DNA from: a virus
Length of the DNA stretch: 25,266 nt
Direction: 5' to 3' (one strand)
Virus record (IMG/VR): IMGVR_UViG_3300031857_001262
Location: 1-25,266 of that record
Shown here: in pieces, positions 15,455 through 21,406 of the stretch
How positions within the stretch are numbered: position 1 is the stretch's first letter
Layout: each line of letters starts with the position of its first letter
The notes under the pieces: model-generated
Told to the model about the DNA's origin: nothing
The model's input: only the letters and a program-made list of their open reading frames with translations
Databases searched by the model: none
Position numbers and translations under genes: made by a program

Positions 15455-16471
15455 ATGAACCAATTCTTTGTCTCTCCTTACCCGCAGCGGCCGGCCACTC
15501 CTTGGAAATTGACGATTCCGCAGGCGGTGGCGGGGGTGCGGATTCGTCGATTTTTTCACACGGAGGCGGAGGCTTGGGCGGAGGGGCCGCGGATTTTGGA
15601 GAGGCTGCGCAAGGGGGGGACGGATGCGCTGGCGCTGGCGCCGCAGGGGATGAGTATGCGGGCGGCGGTGCGGGACTATGTGGCGAGCAAGGCGAAGAAG
15701 TCGGACAATCATCGGCAGAAAATTGAGCGGGTTTGCGCGGCGTTGATTGAGGCGTTCCCGGGGGCGGTGGCGGGGGTGACGCCGATGGCGGCGGCGCGGT
15801 GGTTCTCGACGATTGAGGGCAGCCCGACGACTCGGGCGGGCTGGCACCGGTATGCCTCGGGGTTTTTTTCCTGGTGCGTGGATATGGAGATCGCGGAGCG
15901 GAATCCTCTGCGGAAGGTGGAGGCGCCGCGGGCGGAGTCGAAGCGGTCGCTGATTTCGGCGAAGGAGTTGGTGGCGATTTTGGATGAGGAGATGAGTGAT
16001 GGGCTGAGGGCTTGGTTTCTTTTGGGTGCGTTTGCGGGGCTGCGGTCGATTGAGGTGGCGCGGATGCGGTGGGAGGATGTGGATGCGAGGGCGGGGCAGA
16101 TCGAGGTGCGGCGGGAGGTGAGCAAGCAATCCTCGGGGCTGCCGGAGCGGATTGTGGATTTCACTGAGCCGTTGAAAAAGCGGGCGGATTTTTTCAACAA
16201 GAGGAGCGGACAGATTGTGCCGGAGCATTCGCTGCGGCTTTATCGGGAGCGGATGAGGCTGGTGGAGGGGCTGGCGGAGCGGGGGGAGTTGCCGTGGACG
16301 AAATTTCCCGAGAATGCGCTGCGGCACTCGTATGCGACTTACCACTTGGCGCGGGGGCAGGACGCGCAGAAGACGGCTCACCAAATGGGGCACTCGACCT
16401 CGGCGATGGTGGAGCGGGTGTATGCGGTGCCGGCGCGCAAGGCGGATTGGCGGGCTTGGTGGCGGGTGTGA
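15455..16471 (+). CDS. int: Tyrosine integrase (phage site-specific recombinase)
   Basis: A 338-residue tyrosine recombinase that would catalyse integration at the adjacent attP and its excision. The start at 15455 (MNQFFVSPYPQ) follows an AT-rich stretch; the upstream in-frame residues come from the attP DNA. The N-terminal core-binding helices cover about 60-160 (SMRAAVRDYV, then WHRYASGFFSWCVDMEIAERNPL, a strong family hallmark). Catalytic residues: R197 in AFAGLRSIEVARM, R290-H291 in NALRHSYATY, H313 in MGHST and the nucleophile Y323 in RVYA. The usual first His of the HxLRH box is Asn (N287). The gene is the first of the G-rich block, and its stop lies 22 bp from the end of the converging lipoprotein gene. 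Confidence 0.95.
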   Translation: MNQFFVSPYPQRPATPWKLTIPQAVAGVRIRRFFHTEAEAWAEGPRILERLRKGGTDALALAPQGMSMRAAVRDYVASKAKKSDNHRQKIERVCAALIEAFPGAVAGVTPMAAARWFSTIEGSPTTRAGWHRYASGFFSWCVDMEIAERNPLRKVEAPRAESKRSLISAKELVAILDEEMSDGLRAWFLLGAFAGLRSIEVARMRWEDVDARAGQIEVRREVSKQSSGLPERIVDFTEPLKKRADFFNKRSGQIVPEHSLRLYRERMRLVEGLAERGELPWTKFPENALRHSYATYHLARGQDAQKTAHQMGHSTSAMVERVYAVPARKADWRAWWRV

Positions 16472-16493
16472 TTTGCGGTTCGCGAATGGCGAA

Positions 16494-16883
16494 TCACCGC
16501 TGGGTGAGGACGGGGGGCTCGGGGAGGATTTTGTTGGGGATGGGGTGGAGGAAGACGACATGCTTGGGGAGGGGCGTGCCGGTGCAGAAGATTTGGTTGG
16601 CGCGGGAGCCGTCGGTCCAGCGGGCGTTGATGGTTTGCTGGGTGTAGCCGTTGTCGGGCCACTGGGCTTTGTAGGAGTCTTTGACCAGGATGCTACAGGG
16701 ACTGACGCCGATGACATCGTTGTTGAAATCGATGATGGCGCCGGGGGGCATGGTCTGGACTTGGATGAGGTGGTCGCCGGTGTTGGATTCGCGCTCGCTG
16801 ATGATTTGATCGAGCAGGCTGGGCTGCTGGGTGGCGCAGGCGCTGAGGCTGAATGCGAGAAGAAGGGTGGCTAGGATTTTCAT
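16494..16883 (-). CDS. Small lipoprotein with PEGA-like domain
   Basis: A 129-residue protein on the minus strand. It begins MKILATLLLAFSLSAC, a short signal peptide with lipobox LSAC, so C16 would be lipidated and the protein anchored to a membrane facing the periplasm or outside. Further in-frame codons upstream lack a signal and were not used. Residues about 45-75 (QVQTMPPGAIIDFNNDVIGV, then SPCSILV) resemble a PEGA surface domain (P-x-GA-x-I-x-x-N-x-x-x-IG-x-x-P). Two more cysteines lie in the mature part. It is one of only two leftward genes, 31 bp after the RHH regulator, and probably shares its message. That makes it a candidate lysogeny-expressed surface or superinfection-exclusion protein; that role is inferred. 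Confidence 0.8.
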   Translation of the reverse strand: MKILATLLLAFSLSACATQQPSLLDQIISERESNTGDHLIQVQTMPPGAIIDFNNDVIGVSPCSILVKDSYKAQWPDNGYTQQTINARWTDGSRANQIFCTGTPLPKHVVFLHPIPNKILPEPPVLTQR

Positions 16884-16914
16884 GCGACAAAAAGAAGACA
16901 CAACGAGAGGTCGA

Positions 16915-17211
16915 TTACTTTGCCTTGCCAGCCTGGCGGGAGGATTTGGTCGGAGCTGTTGAGGATCCACCACCGGAGCTCGCTGATGGTCGAATGACAT
17001 TGGCAGAGGCGCTCTGGGGCTGGCGGTTTCCCAATGTGTCGGTGCTTTCAAGGTCGCGCATTTGCTGGACGGCGTCGGCGATGACAGCGCTGCGGCTGCT
17101 CTTTAAGCGGCGGTCCTTGCGGTTGAGTTCTTCGACTTTTTCATCAATCCAATCGCGCAATTCGCGGTCCATGCTGATGGTGAATTTGACAACTTTTTCG
17201 GCGTTGCTCAT
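16915..17211 (-). CDS. Ribbon-helix-helix DNA-binding regulator, leftward
   Basis: A 98-residue protein on the minus strand starting MSNAEKVVKFTISMD. Residues about 6-13 (KVVKFTISM) fit the DNA-contacting beta-strand, followed by two helices (ELRDWIDEKVEELN, then SSRSAVIADAVQQMRDLE) as in Arc/MetJ/CopG-type proteins. The C-terminal about 35 residues are Ser/Pro/Gln-rich and unstructured. RHH proteins bind DNA as dimers at palindromic or tandem operators. The gene reads away from a 168-bp region that also faces a second RHH gene on the other strand, so it is the best candidate for the lysogeny repressor. A plasmid-type antitoxin is the main alternative, but no toxin gene is beside it. Confidence 0.85.
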   Translation of the reverse strand: MSNAEKVVKFTISMDRELRDWIDEKVEELNRKDRRLKSSRSAVIADAVQQMRDLESTDTLGNRQPQSASANVIRPSASSGGGSSTAPTKSSRQAGKAK

Positions 17212-17379
17212 GCCGGACTAGTAATACCGAGTGTGCAAAAGCGCAAGTGGTATGAAAATATTTTTTCGCCCGCCGCGCCTTTGCAGGAGCGGATGTCAAG
17301 TGAAATCTTTATGGGGTGAATTCCCCACTTTTCAAAAAAATATTGTTCAGCGGTATGACCAGTAATAATCAGTGTGACC
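17212..17379. promoter_or_regulatory. Divergent control region between two RHH genes
   Basis: This AT-rich 168-bp gap separates the leftward and rightward RHH genes and must hold both promoters. A split repeat AGTAATA-N3-AGTGTG occurs at 17220-17235 and 17361-17376, same orientation, 13 of 16 identical; one copy ends next to each start codon. A heptamer ggtatga is at 17249-17255 and 17352-17358. A perfect inverted repeat TGGGG-(6)-CCCCA lies at 17312-17327. No clear Shine-Dalgarno precedes the rightward start, so that message may be nearly leaderless. The repeats are candidate operators for one or both RHH proteins. Confidence 0.65.
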
Positions 17380-17538
17380 ATGCAAGCGGGTTACGAAAAA
17401 ACAAGTGTAAGCCTTCCGGCGGAGTTGCTGGGTTGGCTGAAGGGAAAGAGCGAGGAGCAGGGAACGCCAGTGAGCCGATTGATCGCGCAAGCGGTGCGGC
17501 GGATGCAGGAGAGGGAAGGGCGGAGGGTGCGGAAATGA
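17380..17538 (+). CDS. 52-residue ribbon-helix-helix protein, rightward
   Basis: A short gene translated MQAGYEKTSVSLPAELLGWL and onwards through KGKSEEQGTPVSRLIAQAV to RRMQEREGRRVRK. The stretch KTSVSLPAELLGWL, turn, then TPVSRLIAQAVRRM is a textbook RHH fold of Arc/CopG size: a beta-strand with alternating Thr/Val/Leu, then two helices, with a basic tail. Its stop overlaps the next start (ATGA, 17535-17538). It is the first gene of the rightward early unit and faces the leftward 98-residue RHH gene. A Cro-like role, as with Arc and Mnt in the P22 immI region, is inferred. It is easily missed because of its length. Confidence 0.82.
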   Translation: MQAGYEKTSVSLPAELLGWLKGKSEEQGTPVSRLIAQAVRRMQEREGRRVRK

Positions 17539-17762
17539 AGGGGACGATCTCGCTGAAGGAGGCGTCGGAGATGACGGGTGCCTGCATATGGACGCTGAAG
17601 CAGCACATCTACAAGGGCTCGTTTCTGGCGGCGAAGCCGCTCTCGGACCGGGGGGGCTGGAGGATTTTTGAGGAACCATTTCGGCGGTGGTGGAGCGACC
17701 GGATCGGCGCGACGAGCAACCGCCCAGCAGCAGCAGCAAAACAACAAGGAGTCAAAATATGA
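17535..17762 (+). CDS. Excisionase-like helix-turn-helix protein
   Basis: A 75-residue protein starting MKGTISLKEASEMTG. The layout SLKEASEMTG, then TLKQHIYKGSFLA and RGGWRIFEEPFRRWW, is that of the small MerR-related winged helix-turn-helix (HTH_17) seen in excisionases: first helix, recognition helix, wing ending in G-W-R-I and an aromatic C-terminal helix. The remaining residues are an Ala/Gln-rich tail. It begins at an ATGA overlap with the RHH gene and ends overlapping the next start the same way. The gene lies about 1.1 kb from the integrase, which fits excision control (Xis), although transcription regulation is also possible. The start at 17535 was preferred to upstream in-frame codons that read as shadow. 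Confidence 0.75.
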   Translation: MKGTISLKEASEMTGACIWTLKQHIYKGSFLAAKPLSDRGGWRIFEEPFRRWWSDRIGATSNRPAAAAKQQGVKI

Positions 17763-17908
17763 ATCTCTATCTCTGCCATGCCAACGGTCTTACCGGACCC
17801 TTCGGCGACTACATCCACGCGAGCACGCCGGCCGAGGCTCGGCTGAAATTCTACCGCGACCACAAGGTCACGCCGTTTTCGGTGCGGTTTGAACGGAGGG
17901 CGAAATGA
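17759..17908 (+). CDS. Small early-region hypothetical protein (49 aa)
   Basis: A 49-residue protein starting MNLYLCHANGLTGPFGDY with TPAEARLKFYRDHKV later. A clear aaggag sits 8-14 bases before the start, and both ends form ATGA overlaps (17759-17762 and 17905-17908). The mix of aromatic and charged residues is typical of small phage proteins that fold as a beta-alpha unit, as in the phage YopX/Gp-like early proteins, but I do not recognise a family. The position in a run of tiny overlapping genes suggests an early accessory role, perhaps host take-over or defence inhibition; this is unproven. Confidence 0.6.
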   Translation: MNLYLCHANGLTGPFGDYIHASTPAEARLKFYRDHKVTPFSVRFERRAK

Positions 17909-18012
17909 GCCACCAGGAAGCGATCTGGCTTTGCCAATCGATCATCGAGGCGATCAAGGCGCTGGGGCCGGCGGCGGTGCTGGCGGCGATCACGCTGGGG
18001 GTGACGAAATGA
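17905..18012 (+). CDS. 35-residue hydrophobic protein
   Basis: The frame MSHQEAIWLCQSIIEAIKAL continues GPAAVLAAITLGVTK. A ggaggg sequence precedes the start by six bases, and ATGA overlaps link it to both neighbours (17905-17908, 18009-18012). Residues about 12-33 are mostly Ala, Leu, Ile and Val, long enough for a single membrane segment, with a charged N-terminal helix. Small membrane proteins are common in phage early regions. The function is unknown. The tight overlaps and ribosome-binding site are the main support for it being a gene. Confidence 0.5.
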   Translation: MSHQEAIWLCQSIIEAIKALGPAAVLAAITLGVTK

Positions 18013-18179
18013 GCGCGGAAAACTCGGAGGCGTGGCGTGAGTTGGCCGTGGAGGCTCGGGTGGCGGTGATGGACTACTGGACCCACGAGCATGAGCGCAA
18101 GAGTGAGGTGAGGATGCTGAGGGTGGTGCGGATCTTGGACAAAATCCAAGAGCTGGAGCGCAGGGAGGACAGGCCATGA
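18009..18179 (+). CDS. Small charged helical protein (56 aa)
   Basis: A 56-residue protein, MSAENSEAWRELAVEARVAV, then MDYWTHEHERKSEVRMLRVV and RILDKIQELERREDRP. The second half has a regular hydrophobic heptad with Glu/Arg/Lys faces (VRMLRVVRILDKIQELERRE), a likely coiled coil. It starts at an ATGA overlap and its stop overlaps the next start. The pattern suggests an oligomerising or partner-binding early protein. No family recognised. The start at 18009 was chosen because upstream in-frame codons translate the previous genes out of frame as a Gly/Asp-rich shadow. Confidence 0.6.
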   Translation: MSAENSEAWRELAVEARVAVMDYWTHEHERKSEVRMLRVVRILDKIQELERREDRP

Positions 18180-18334
18180 GCGGACCTATGGCTATCGGGC
18201 TTTCGATGCTGATCTTTCTGTCGATGTGGTGCTGCTTCTGGGCGGGGCAGAGATCGATGTTTTACCAGATGCGGGACCGGCATGAGCGTCGGCGCCGGTG
18301 GCGCGAATTTTACGACGAGGACTTTGAGGACTGA
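18176..18334 (+). CDS. 52-residue membrane protein with basic cytoplasmic tail
   Basis: The translation starts MSGPMAIGLSMLIFLSMWCC and continues FWAGQRSMFYQM, then RDRHERRRRWREFYDEDFED. Residues 5-23 form one strongly hydrophobic transmembrane helix, followed by a highly basic then acidic tail, so the tail would face the cytoplasm. The start at 18176 forms an ATGA overlap with the previous gene. It ends the chain of tiny genes; the next gene is 87 bp away, behind its own leader. A holin-like or superinfection-related role is possible but not shown. Confidence 0.6.
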   Translation: MSGPMAIGLSMLIFLSMWCCFWAGQRSMFYQMRDRHERRRRWREFYDEDFED

Positions 18335-18421
18335 ATTCCGGCTATGCGGCTAGTCCCTAACTAGCTCAGGAGCCATGGGGGGGCGCGATTCCCACACAAC
18401 GCGCACAAAACAAAAATTTAT
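18335..18421 (+). promoter_or_regulatory. Leader of the replication/recombination block with inverted repeat and A-rich start region
   Basis: The gap holds a perfect inverted repeat GCTAGT (18349-18354) / ACTAGC (18360-18365) around a five-base spacer, a G run then cgcg (18377-18387), and an A/C-rich stretch ending ttatATG without a Shine-Dalgarno. A very similar G-run plus A-rich leader stands before the SSB-like gene. This is a candidate regulated promoter and leader for the Sak4-like gene. Confidence 0.5.
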
Positions 18422-19336
18422 ATGAAACTAAACATTGTAACAGGCAAACAGCAGCGGGCCCAGCGGGTCTGCTTTTATGGAGTGGAATCGGTGGGCAAGA
18501 CGACGCTGGCGGCGCAGGCGGAGTGCCCGGTGTTTCTGGATGTGGAGAATGGGACGGCGCACTTGGATGTGCCTCGGCTGTCGGTGAAGAGCTGGGGGGA
18601 GCTGATCGAGGCGGTGCGTGCGTTGGCGACGCCGGAATACAAGCAATTCAAGACGGTGGTGCTGGATAGCATCGACTGGGCGGAGCGGCTGTGCGTGGAG
18701 GATTTGAAGGCGGAGAAGAAGATTAAGAGCCTGGAGGAGATCCCGTATGGGAAGGGCTTCACGATGGCCTCGGAGCGGATGGCTCGTTTCCTCAATGAGC
18801 TGGACCGGCTGATCGATGTGGGGACGCATGTGGTGCTGATCGGCCACGCGCAGGTGCGGCGGGTGGAGCCGCCGGATCAGGTGCAAGCCTACGACCGGTA
18901 TGAGCTGAAGCTGCTGAAGCAGACGGGGCCGCTGGTGAAGGAGTGGGTGGATCACCTTTTCTTCCTGAATTTCAAGACGCGGATCGTGGAGAGCGAGAGC
19001 GGCAGGGCGAAGGGGCGCGGGGGCAAGGAGCGGGTGGTGCTGACGACGCACTCGGCGGCTTACGATGCGAAGACGCGGTCGGACTTGGCGGAGGAACTCC
19101 CGCTGGCGTGGGAGTCGGTGGCGCCTGTGTTTGGCAAGGTGCCGGGGGCGGCCGCGGCGCAGCCGGAGAGGGATCTGGACGGGGAGCTGGCGGCGCAAGA
19201 GGGGGCGGTGAATGCGTTTCTGCTGAAGCGGGGGAAGATCGGGGAGGGGCAGACCTACCGTGACATGCCGGAGGATTTCCGCCGGAAGATCGCGGAAAAT
19301 CCCGAGGGTTTCTGGAGGGCCGTGAAGGCGGCGTAA
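18422..19336 (+). CDS. Sak4-like RecA-fold ATPase (single-strand annealing/recombination)
   Basis: A 304-residue ATPase starting MKLNIVTGKQQRAQRVC. Walker A is at 20-28 (GVESVGKTT), and Walker B ends at D82 (TVVLDS). The overall pattern, with a cysteine or Phe before the P-loop, YGVESVGKTT and GHAQVRRVEPP near 145, matches the AAA_24 group that includes phage Sak4, which binds single-stranded DNA and promotes recombination with the phage SSB. The C-terminal part is charged and less conserved. The position beside a nuclease and an SSB-like gene supports that role: end processing, coating and annealing. It starts the G-rich replication block and has no clear Shine-Dalgarno, only an A-rich leader. 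An adenylate-kinase-like ATPase function is less likely. Confidence 0.85.
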   Translation: MKLNIVTGKQQRAQRVCFYGVESVGKTTLAAQAECPVFLDVENGTAHLDVPRLSVKSWGELIEAVRALATPEYKQFKTVVLDSIDWAERLCVEDLKAEKKIKSLEEIPYGKGFTMASERMARFLNELDRLIDVGTHVVLIGHAQVRRVEPPDQVQAYDRYELKLLKQTGPLVKEWVDHLFFLNFKTRIVESESGRAKGRGGKERVVLTTHSAAYDAKTRSDLAEELPLAWESVAPVFGKVPGAAAAQPERDLDGELAAQEGAVNAFLLKRGKIGEGQTYRDMPEDFRRKIAENPEGFWRAVKAA

Positions 19337-19339
19337 GGG

Positions 19340-19576
19340 ATGAGTCTTTTCCGTCCCGAGGGAGTCAATGAACGAAATGTCCAGAAATGGCTCGCAAAGC
19401 GAGGGATGGAAAACATCGGCCTGCACGATGCGCGAGTGGGAAACAACTCCCGTGAGGTGGAGGAGAACCGGCGCCTGGTGGACGAGGCGTGCGAGCGGTG
19501 GCTGCGGGCACGGGGAAAAGGAACGATGGGGCTGCGACAACAAATCACAAACGAAATAAACAATGCAAAACGATAA
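19340..19576 (+). CDS. Small basic hypothetical protein
   Basis: A 78-residue protein, MSLFRPEGVNERNVQKWLAK, with further helical segments VGNNSREVEENRRLVDEACE and an Arg-rich end. The Arg/Asn/Glu content and helix pattern suggest a nucleic-acid or protein partner role; no family was recognised. It starts 3 bp after the Sak4-like gene and overlaps the nuclease start by 14 bases. The last 15 codons coincide with a G-run plus A-rich stretch (19528-19562) resembling the leaders before neighbouring replication genes, so the C-terminus is under two constraints. Confidence 0.65.
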   Translation: MSLFRPEGVNERNVQKWLAKRGMENIGLHDARVGNNSREVEENRRLVDEACERWLRARGKGTMGLRQQITNEINNAKR

Positions 19577-20594
19577 AAATATACGGCACAGCATGCTGCC
19601 GAAGCTGGCGGAGTGCCCGAAGTATACCCCGAAGCCGGGCGAGGCTGGGCCTGCGGCGCAGCGGGGCACGGTGATGGATGAGGCGTTTCGGCTGGCGCTG
19701 CAGGGGGACCGCTCGAAGCTGGATGCGCTGCCGGCGGAGGATCGGCCGGGGGTGGAGTGGGCGGTGGCGCTCCTGGAGGACTACAAGCGGACGGGGGCGG
19801 TGGAGGCGCGGGAGGAATTCCTGGCGATGCACACGCCGGGGATCGCGCATGTGGGCACGGCGGATGCGCTGTGCGAGAGGCTGGGCTGGGTGGCAGATTT
19901 GAAGACGGGGGCCGTGAGGTCTTATATGGAACAGCTTGCGGCCTACAGCTATGCGTGCATGGCGACGCGGTTCGAGCAGGAGTGGACGGCGCATGTGCTC
20001 TACTGCGACCACCAGTTGGTGAAGAGCTACCGCTTCACTCTGGATCAAGCTCGGCAGATCGTGGAGCAGATCATTGCGGAGGTGAATGATCCGGCGGCGG
20101 AGCCTCGGGCTTCGGAATACTGCCGCTGGTGTGCCAATGAAAATACTTGCCCGGCGGTGGTGCGGCCGGTGGAGAAGGGGTTGGCGTTGGCGGCGCAGCC
20201 GGTGACGAGCTTGGAGACGATCCTGACCACGATCTTGGACTCGCCGGAGCGGATGGGGGAATTTTTAGCCCAATGGAAGATGGCGGAGAAGATGGTGGCG
20301 GAGCCGGTGGAGAAGGCGATGCGGTCTCGTCTTGAGACTGGCGCCGAGGTGCGGGGCTGGAAGCTGATCGATGTGAAGGGGCGCGAATACTACGACGCGG
20401 AGGGGATCGTGTGGGCGGCGAAGCAGGCGAATGCCTCGCTGGAGGCGGTGGTGCTGGCGATGGGCGGGACGATGAGTGGCAAGGCTTACCGCGAGTGGCT
20501 GACGCAACTGGGGCAGGAGCCGCTGAATGCGCACACGCGCACGGGCACGGGCTCGAAACAACTGCGCCAGGTGAAGCCGGCGAAGACGAAATAA
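19563..20594 (+). CDS. Cas4/RecB-like PD-(D/E)xK nuclease with four-cysteine cluster
   Basis: A 343-residue protein starting MQNDKNIRHSMLPKLAE. The nuclease core has GTADAL (D101), then VADLKTG (D112, K114) and MEQLAAYSYA, which fits the PD-(D/E)xK catalytic motif followed by the QxxxY helix of RecB/Cas4-type nucleases. C18 near the N-terminus and C187, C190 and C196 (YCRWC, then ENTC) give the one-plus-three cysteine pattern that holds a 4Fe-4S cluster in Cas4 and AddB; phage DUF2800 proteins are the closest group I recall. It would resect or trim DNA ends for the Sak4-like ATPase. The C-terminal about 130 residues are a helical domain with no recognised motif. There is no CRISPR array nearby, so a Cas4 adaptation role is unlikely. 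Confidence 0.85.
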   Translation: MQNDKNIRHSMLPKLAECPKYTPKPGEAGPAAQRGTVMDEAFRLALQGDRSKLDALPAEDRPGVEWAVALLEDYKRTGAVEAREEFLAMHTPGIAHVGTADALCERLGWVADLKTGAVRSYMEQLAAYSYACMATRFEQEWTAHVLYCDHQLVKSYRFTLDQARQIVEQIIAEVNDPAAEPRASEYCRWCANENTCPAVVRPVEKGLALAAQPVTSLETILTTILDSPERMGEFLAQWKMAEKMVAEPVEKAMRSRLETGAEVRGWKLIDVKGREYYDAEGIVWAAKQANASLEAVVLAMGGTMSGKAYREWLTQLGQEPLNAHTRTGTGSKQLRQVKPAKTK

Positions 20595-20678
20595 TTTTCC
20601 TCGCGGGTCCGTAGGGGCCACGCAGGGGCAAAGGGGGGCTGCGCAATCCCAAAAAACGCAGAACAAACAACAAATTAT
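20595..20678 (+). promoter_or_regulatory. Leader upstream of the SSB-like gene, related to the leader at 18377-18421
   Basis: The 84-bp gap contains a G run with ctgcgc (20633-20644), ccc (20648-20650) and an A-rich 28-base stretch ending ttat next to ATG 20679, with no Shine-Dalgarno. Aligned from ccc to the ATG, the two 28-base leaders have the same length and match at about 20 positions. The shared element may be a promoter, a translation enhancer or a protein-binding site. Confidence 0.5.
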
Positions 20679-21170
20679 ATGCCTACATACACAGCAAAAA
20701 AACCAGAAGCGCCGCAAAGCGGCAGCAAATACTATGTCGAGCCGGGGATCTACAAGTGCGAGGTCTACACGGCGGAGGAGAAGACCTCGAAGCGTAAGCC
20801 GGATGGCTCGGGGGGAAACCCGATGATCGAGCTGACGCTCAAAGTGATGCTGCCGAATGGCAAGCAGGGGCCGGATGTGCGGGACTACCTTGTTTTCACG
20901 CCGAAGAGCAGTTGGAAGATCGATGCCTTCCGCGAGGCGTCGGGCGAGGCGGTGCTGGAGGGAGACTTTGATCTCTCGCCGGAGGCGTGCGAGGGGCGCG
21001 AGGTGGTGGCCATGATCGGCGACAAGCCGGGGGAGAAGGAGGGCGTGCGCTGGAATACGGTGGAATACTACCTGCACGGCGAGGAGCGGGCGGAATTCCT
21101 CGGGGGAACGAAGGCGGCGCCTATGGCTCGGCCGGCGGTGACTGCGCAGGGGGATGACATTCCGTTTTAA
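20679..21170 (+). CDS. SSB-like single-strand DNA-binding protein (DUF669-like)
   Basis: A 163-residue protein starting MPTYTAKKPEAPQSGSKYY. The central part has the strand pattern of an OB-like fold (GIYKCEVYTAEEKTS, then MIELTLKVMLPNG and VRDYLVFTPKSSWKIDAF), and the sequence ends in the acidic-hydrophobic tip DDIPF, the hallmark by which bacterial and phage SSBs recruit partner proteins. The FTPKSSWKIDAFREASG segment is as I recall for phage DUF669 proteins. It would coat single-stranded DNA during phage replication and recombination and cooperate with the Sak4-like ATPase and nuclease upstream. It has an A-rich leader rather than a Shine-Dalgarno. Confidence 0.82.
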   Translation: MPTYTAKKPEAPQSGSKYYVEPGIYKCEVYTAEEKTSKRKPDGSGGNPMIELTLKVMLPNGKQGPDVRDYLVFTPKSSWKIDAFREASGEAVLEGDFDLSPEACEGREVVAMIGDKPGEKEGVRWNTVEYYLHGEERAEFLGGTKAAPMARPAVTAQGDDIPF

Positions 21171-21175
21171 GCATT

Positions 21176-21406
21176 ATGGCCAAGGCGACTCTGGAGTATG
21201 ACATGGTGGAGGAGCGGGACGAGCTGGACTACGCGCTGGCGGGGCTGGATGCCCTGCTGGTGCTCTCGGACCTGGACAATGAGCTAAGAAGCCTGCTCAA
21301 GCATGGCGCCGGGGCTTTTGCCGGCCTCGATGAAAAGACCATCGAGCGGGTGCGTGAGTGGGTGTGGGACCAGCGCTCGACTCGGAATCTGCCGGAGGTG
21401 AGATGA
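21176..21406 (+). CDS. Small acidic hypothetical protein
   Basis: A 76-residue protein, MAKATLEYDMVEERDELDYA, then LAGLDALLVLSDLDNELRSL and EKTIERVREWVWDQRS. It is acidic and helical with hydrophobic periodicity, and small proteins of this look often sit between SSB and resolvase genes in phages. No family recognised. It starts 5 bp after the SSB-like stop, and its stop overlaps the resolvase start (ATGA, 21403-21406), which implies coupled translation. Confidence 0.65.
   Translation: MAKATLEYDMVEERDELDYALAGLDALLVLSDLDNELRSLLKHGAGAFAGLDEKTIERVREWVWDQRSTRNLPEVR

Noticed and set aside
16472-16493. Bidirectional terminator between integrase and lipoprotein
   Set aside because: Only a weak ttcgcgaa palindrome is present in 22 bp, with no U-rich tail.
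15155-16717. 520-codon minus-strand open frame over attP and integrase
   Set aside because: Ser/Pro/Arg-rich, passes through the tRNA fragment, terminator and the integrase catalytic motifs on the other strand.
18428-19669. 413-codon minus-strand open frame
   Set aside because: Arg/His/Pro-rich shadow of the Sak4-like and nuclease genes; no start context or family motif.
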